Shown here: one piece after another, positions 43,857 through 45,002 of the stretch
How the letters are laid out: every line of letters starts with the position of its first letter
Position numbering within the stretch: the stretch's first letter is position 1
Assembly: GCA_947259165.1 (NCBI GenBank)
Contig: CAMYKY010000020.1
Span: 1-45,002, forward strand
DNA from: an uncultured Acidobacteriota bacterium
Lineage (GTDB): Bacteria; Acidobacteriota; Vicinamibacteria; Marinacidobacterales; SMYC01
DNA: 45,002 nucleotides
Direction: 5' to 3'
Notes under the pieces: generated by a model
What the model was told of the DNA's origin: nothing
Database searches by the model: none
What the model saw: only the letters and a program-made list of their open reading frames with translations
Program-made: the position numbers and the translations under genes

Positions 43857-45002
43857 ATGCTCGAGGTGTGTCACCACGACGAATCACAGAAACAAACGCT
43901 CGAAACGCTGTTGATCAGCTACGACGGCTTGTTAGAGCCCGTGGGAAGCTCGCAGGTCCTTCCGTATCTCGACGCGCTCGCGGGGTACGGGGTTCGTACG
44001 CGGGTACTCTCGTTCGAGAAGACTTCAGATCTCGAAGACACGGGCCGAAAACTCGAGCTCCAGGAGCGACTCGACGCCAGCGGAGTCGAGTGGACGCCTC
44101 TCCGTTACCACAAGCGACCTCCCGTAATCGGCACGTTCCTGGACATTGTCGTGGGTGCCCTCACCGCGATCGGTATGGCGCGCGCACGGCAGGTTCACAT
44201 CGTCCACGTACGCAGTTACGTTCCGGGGCTCATCGGGTGCAGCTTGAAGTTGTTCCTCGGCGTGCGGTTCGTCTTCGACATGCGGGGTTTCTGGCCCGAA
44301 GAACGTGTCGAGATGGGACTGTTTCGTCCCCACGGAGTGCTCTATCGAGTGAGCAAGCGATGCGAGCGGTTTCTTCTCGGCATTTCGGACCACGTTGTGG
44401 TGCTGACCGAAAGCGCGAAAGCGATCCTCCGCGATCGAGAAGCGAAGACTCGGATGGTCGCACGACGCGCCGTGCGCGAGAAGCCGATCACTGTCATCTC
44501 CGGCTGCACAGACCTCGAGCGTTTTCATCCCATACCCGCGGATCCTGGGCTGAAGCGGGATCTCGAGCTCAAAGACAACCTAGTCATCGGCAACATCGGG
44601 GCCGTCAACAAACGTTACATGTTGCCGGAGATGTTTCGCTTTGCCTTCCACATCAAATCGCACCGTCCCGAAACTCGCTTTGTTTACTTGACCCGCCAAG
44701 ATGAATTACCGGTTCGAGTGCTCGCGAAAGAAGCCGGGCTACGAGACGAAGATTTGCTTGTCACCTTTGTCGAACCCAGCGACATTCCCCGTTGGCTGTC
44801 GACGTTTCGTCTCGGTGTCTTCTTTCTCCGCCCGAGCTACGCCGCAAAAGCTTCGAGCTACACGAAGCTCGCAGAATTTCTTGCTTGCGGCGTGCCGGTA
44901 GTCACTAACACCGGTGTGGGCGACGTGGACAAGATACTGAGCGCCAACCAGTGCGGGGTGCTCGTGCCCGGCTTGACGGAGAGCGACTTGCAGGCCGCCG
45001 CT
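43857..45002 (+). CDS. GT4-like glycosyltransferase, cut by the right edge
   Basis: Open from ATG 43857 to the window end: 382 codons, no stop. The start is ETLLISYDGLLEPVGSSQVL, a GT-B N-terminal loop. It continues with HIVHVRSYVPGLIGCSLK, FVFDMRGFWPEERVEMG, VISGCTDLERFHPI, VIGNIGAVNKRYMLPEMF, FLRPSYAAKASSYTKLAEFL and ACGVPVVTNTGVGDVDKIL. The SSYTKLAEFLACG stretch takes the place of the usual E-x7-E motif. It is a cytosolic glycosyltransferase continuing the glycan locus to the right. Not much of the C-terminus can be missing. Confidence 0.88.
   Translation, partial: MLEVCHHDESQKQTLETLLISYDGLLEPVGSSQVLPYLDALAGYGVRTRVLSFEKTSDLEDTGRKLELQERLDASGVEWTPLRYHKRPPVIGTFLDIVVGALTAIGMARARQVHIVHVRSYVPGLIGCSLKLFLGVRFVFDMRGFWPEERVEMGLFRPHGVLYRVSKRCERFLLGISDHVVVLTESAKAILRDREAKTRMVARRAVREKPITVISGCTDLERFHPIPADPGLKRDLELKDNLVIGNIGAVNKRYMLPEMFRFAFHIKSHRPETRFVYLTRQDELPVRVLAKEAGLRDEDLLVTFVEPSDIPRWLSTFRLGVFFLRPSYAAKASSYTKLAEFLACGVPVVTNTGVGDVDKILSANQCGVLVPGLTESDLQAAA

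Overview
This 45 kb window comes from a GC-rich Gram-negative chromosome. Support for that: a lipid A-core/LPS heptose kinase, a flippase and O-antigen ligase/polymerase-type proteins, DegP-type proteases with signal peptides, a TPR-rich secreted protein, and frequent GTG/TTG starts. Small conserved families (the MXAN_5187-type protein, the 117-aa protein near 12.2-12.6 kb) and intergenic repeats of the CACCACAGAGACACGGAG and CGAATGCCGAATGC kinds suggest an Acidobacteriota-like or deltaproteobacterial/myxobacterial-like organism. The phylum is an inference. I saw no rRNA, tRNA, CRISPR array, prophage or recognisable transposase gene.

Layout. 0-4.5 kb: a secreted TPR protein (minus strand, overlapping the start of another secreted protein at the left edge), then a plus-strand pair of O-antigen-ligase-like protein and heptose-7-phosphate kinase. 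4.8-8.2 kb: a minus-strand operon of three poorly known proteins ending in purH. 8.3-9.7 kb: selA, whose N-terminal domain lies in a different frame from the body. 9.7-12.0 kb: two membrane proteins that look like NuoM and NuoN stripped of most conserved membrane lysines, transcribed from a back-to-back promoter around a palindrome at 12.08 kb. 12.2-16.1 kb: a small conserved protein, a coiled-coil methyltransferase, a Rieske ferredoxin, endonuclease III and an LLM-class oxidoreductase. 16.1-21.7 kb: an operon of uvrA, a secreted HEAT-like protein and a rhomboid protease. 22.0-24.9 kb: an active-looking HtrA/DegP protease overlapping an inactive-looking paralogue.

25.2-45 kb is a surface-polysaccharide region. 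A six-gene minus-strand operon (35.5 to 28.7 kb) holds two GT4 and one GT2 glycosyltransferases, a Wzx-like flippase, a class I methyltransferase with a C-terminal zinc ribbon and an FkbM methyltransferase. Around it lie three more methyltransferases and a methyltransferase-glycosyltransferase fusion. Further right are a DUF2090 aldolase-like protein, a TPR-tailed O-antigen ligase-like protein, a GT-C membrane glycosyltransferase and a GT4 glycosyltransferase that runs off the right edge. Together these would build, methylate, flip and polymerise or ligate a heavily methylated glycan. Six methyltransferase domains in about 13 kb is the most distinctive trait of this region.

Intergenic gaps carry several repeat families (2.0-2.25, 13.95, 21.8-22.0 and 39.2-39.6 kb), mostly long imperfect inverted repeats or short tandem repeats. 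Best candidates for something undescribed: the lysine-poor NuoM/NuoN-like pair, the HtrA-pseudoprotease pair, the unknown operon ahead of purH, and the methyltransferase-rich glycan locus with its fusion enzyme.
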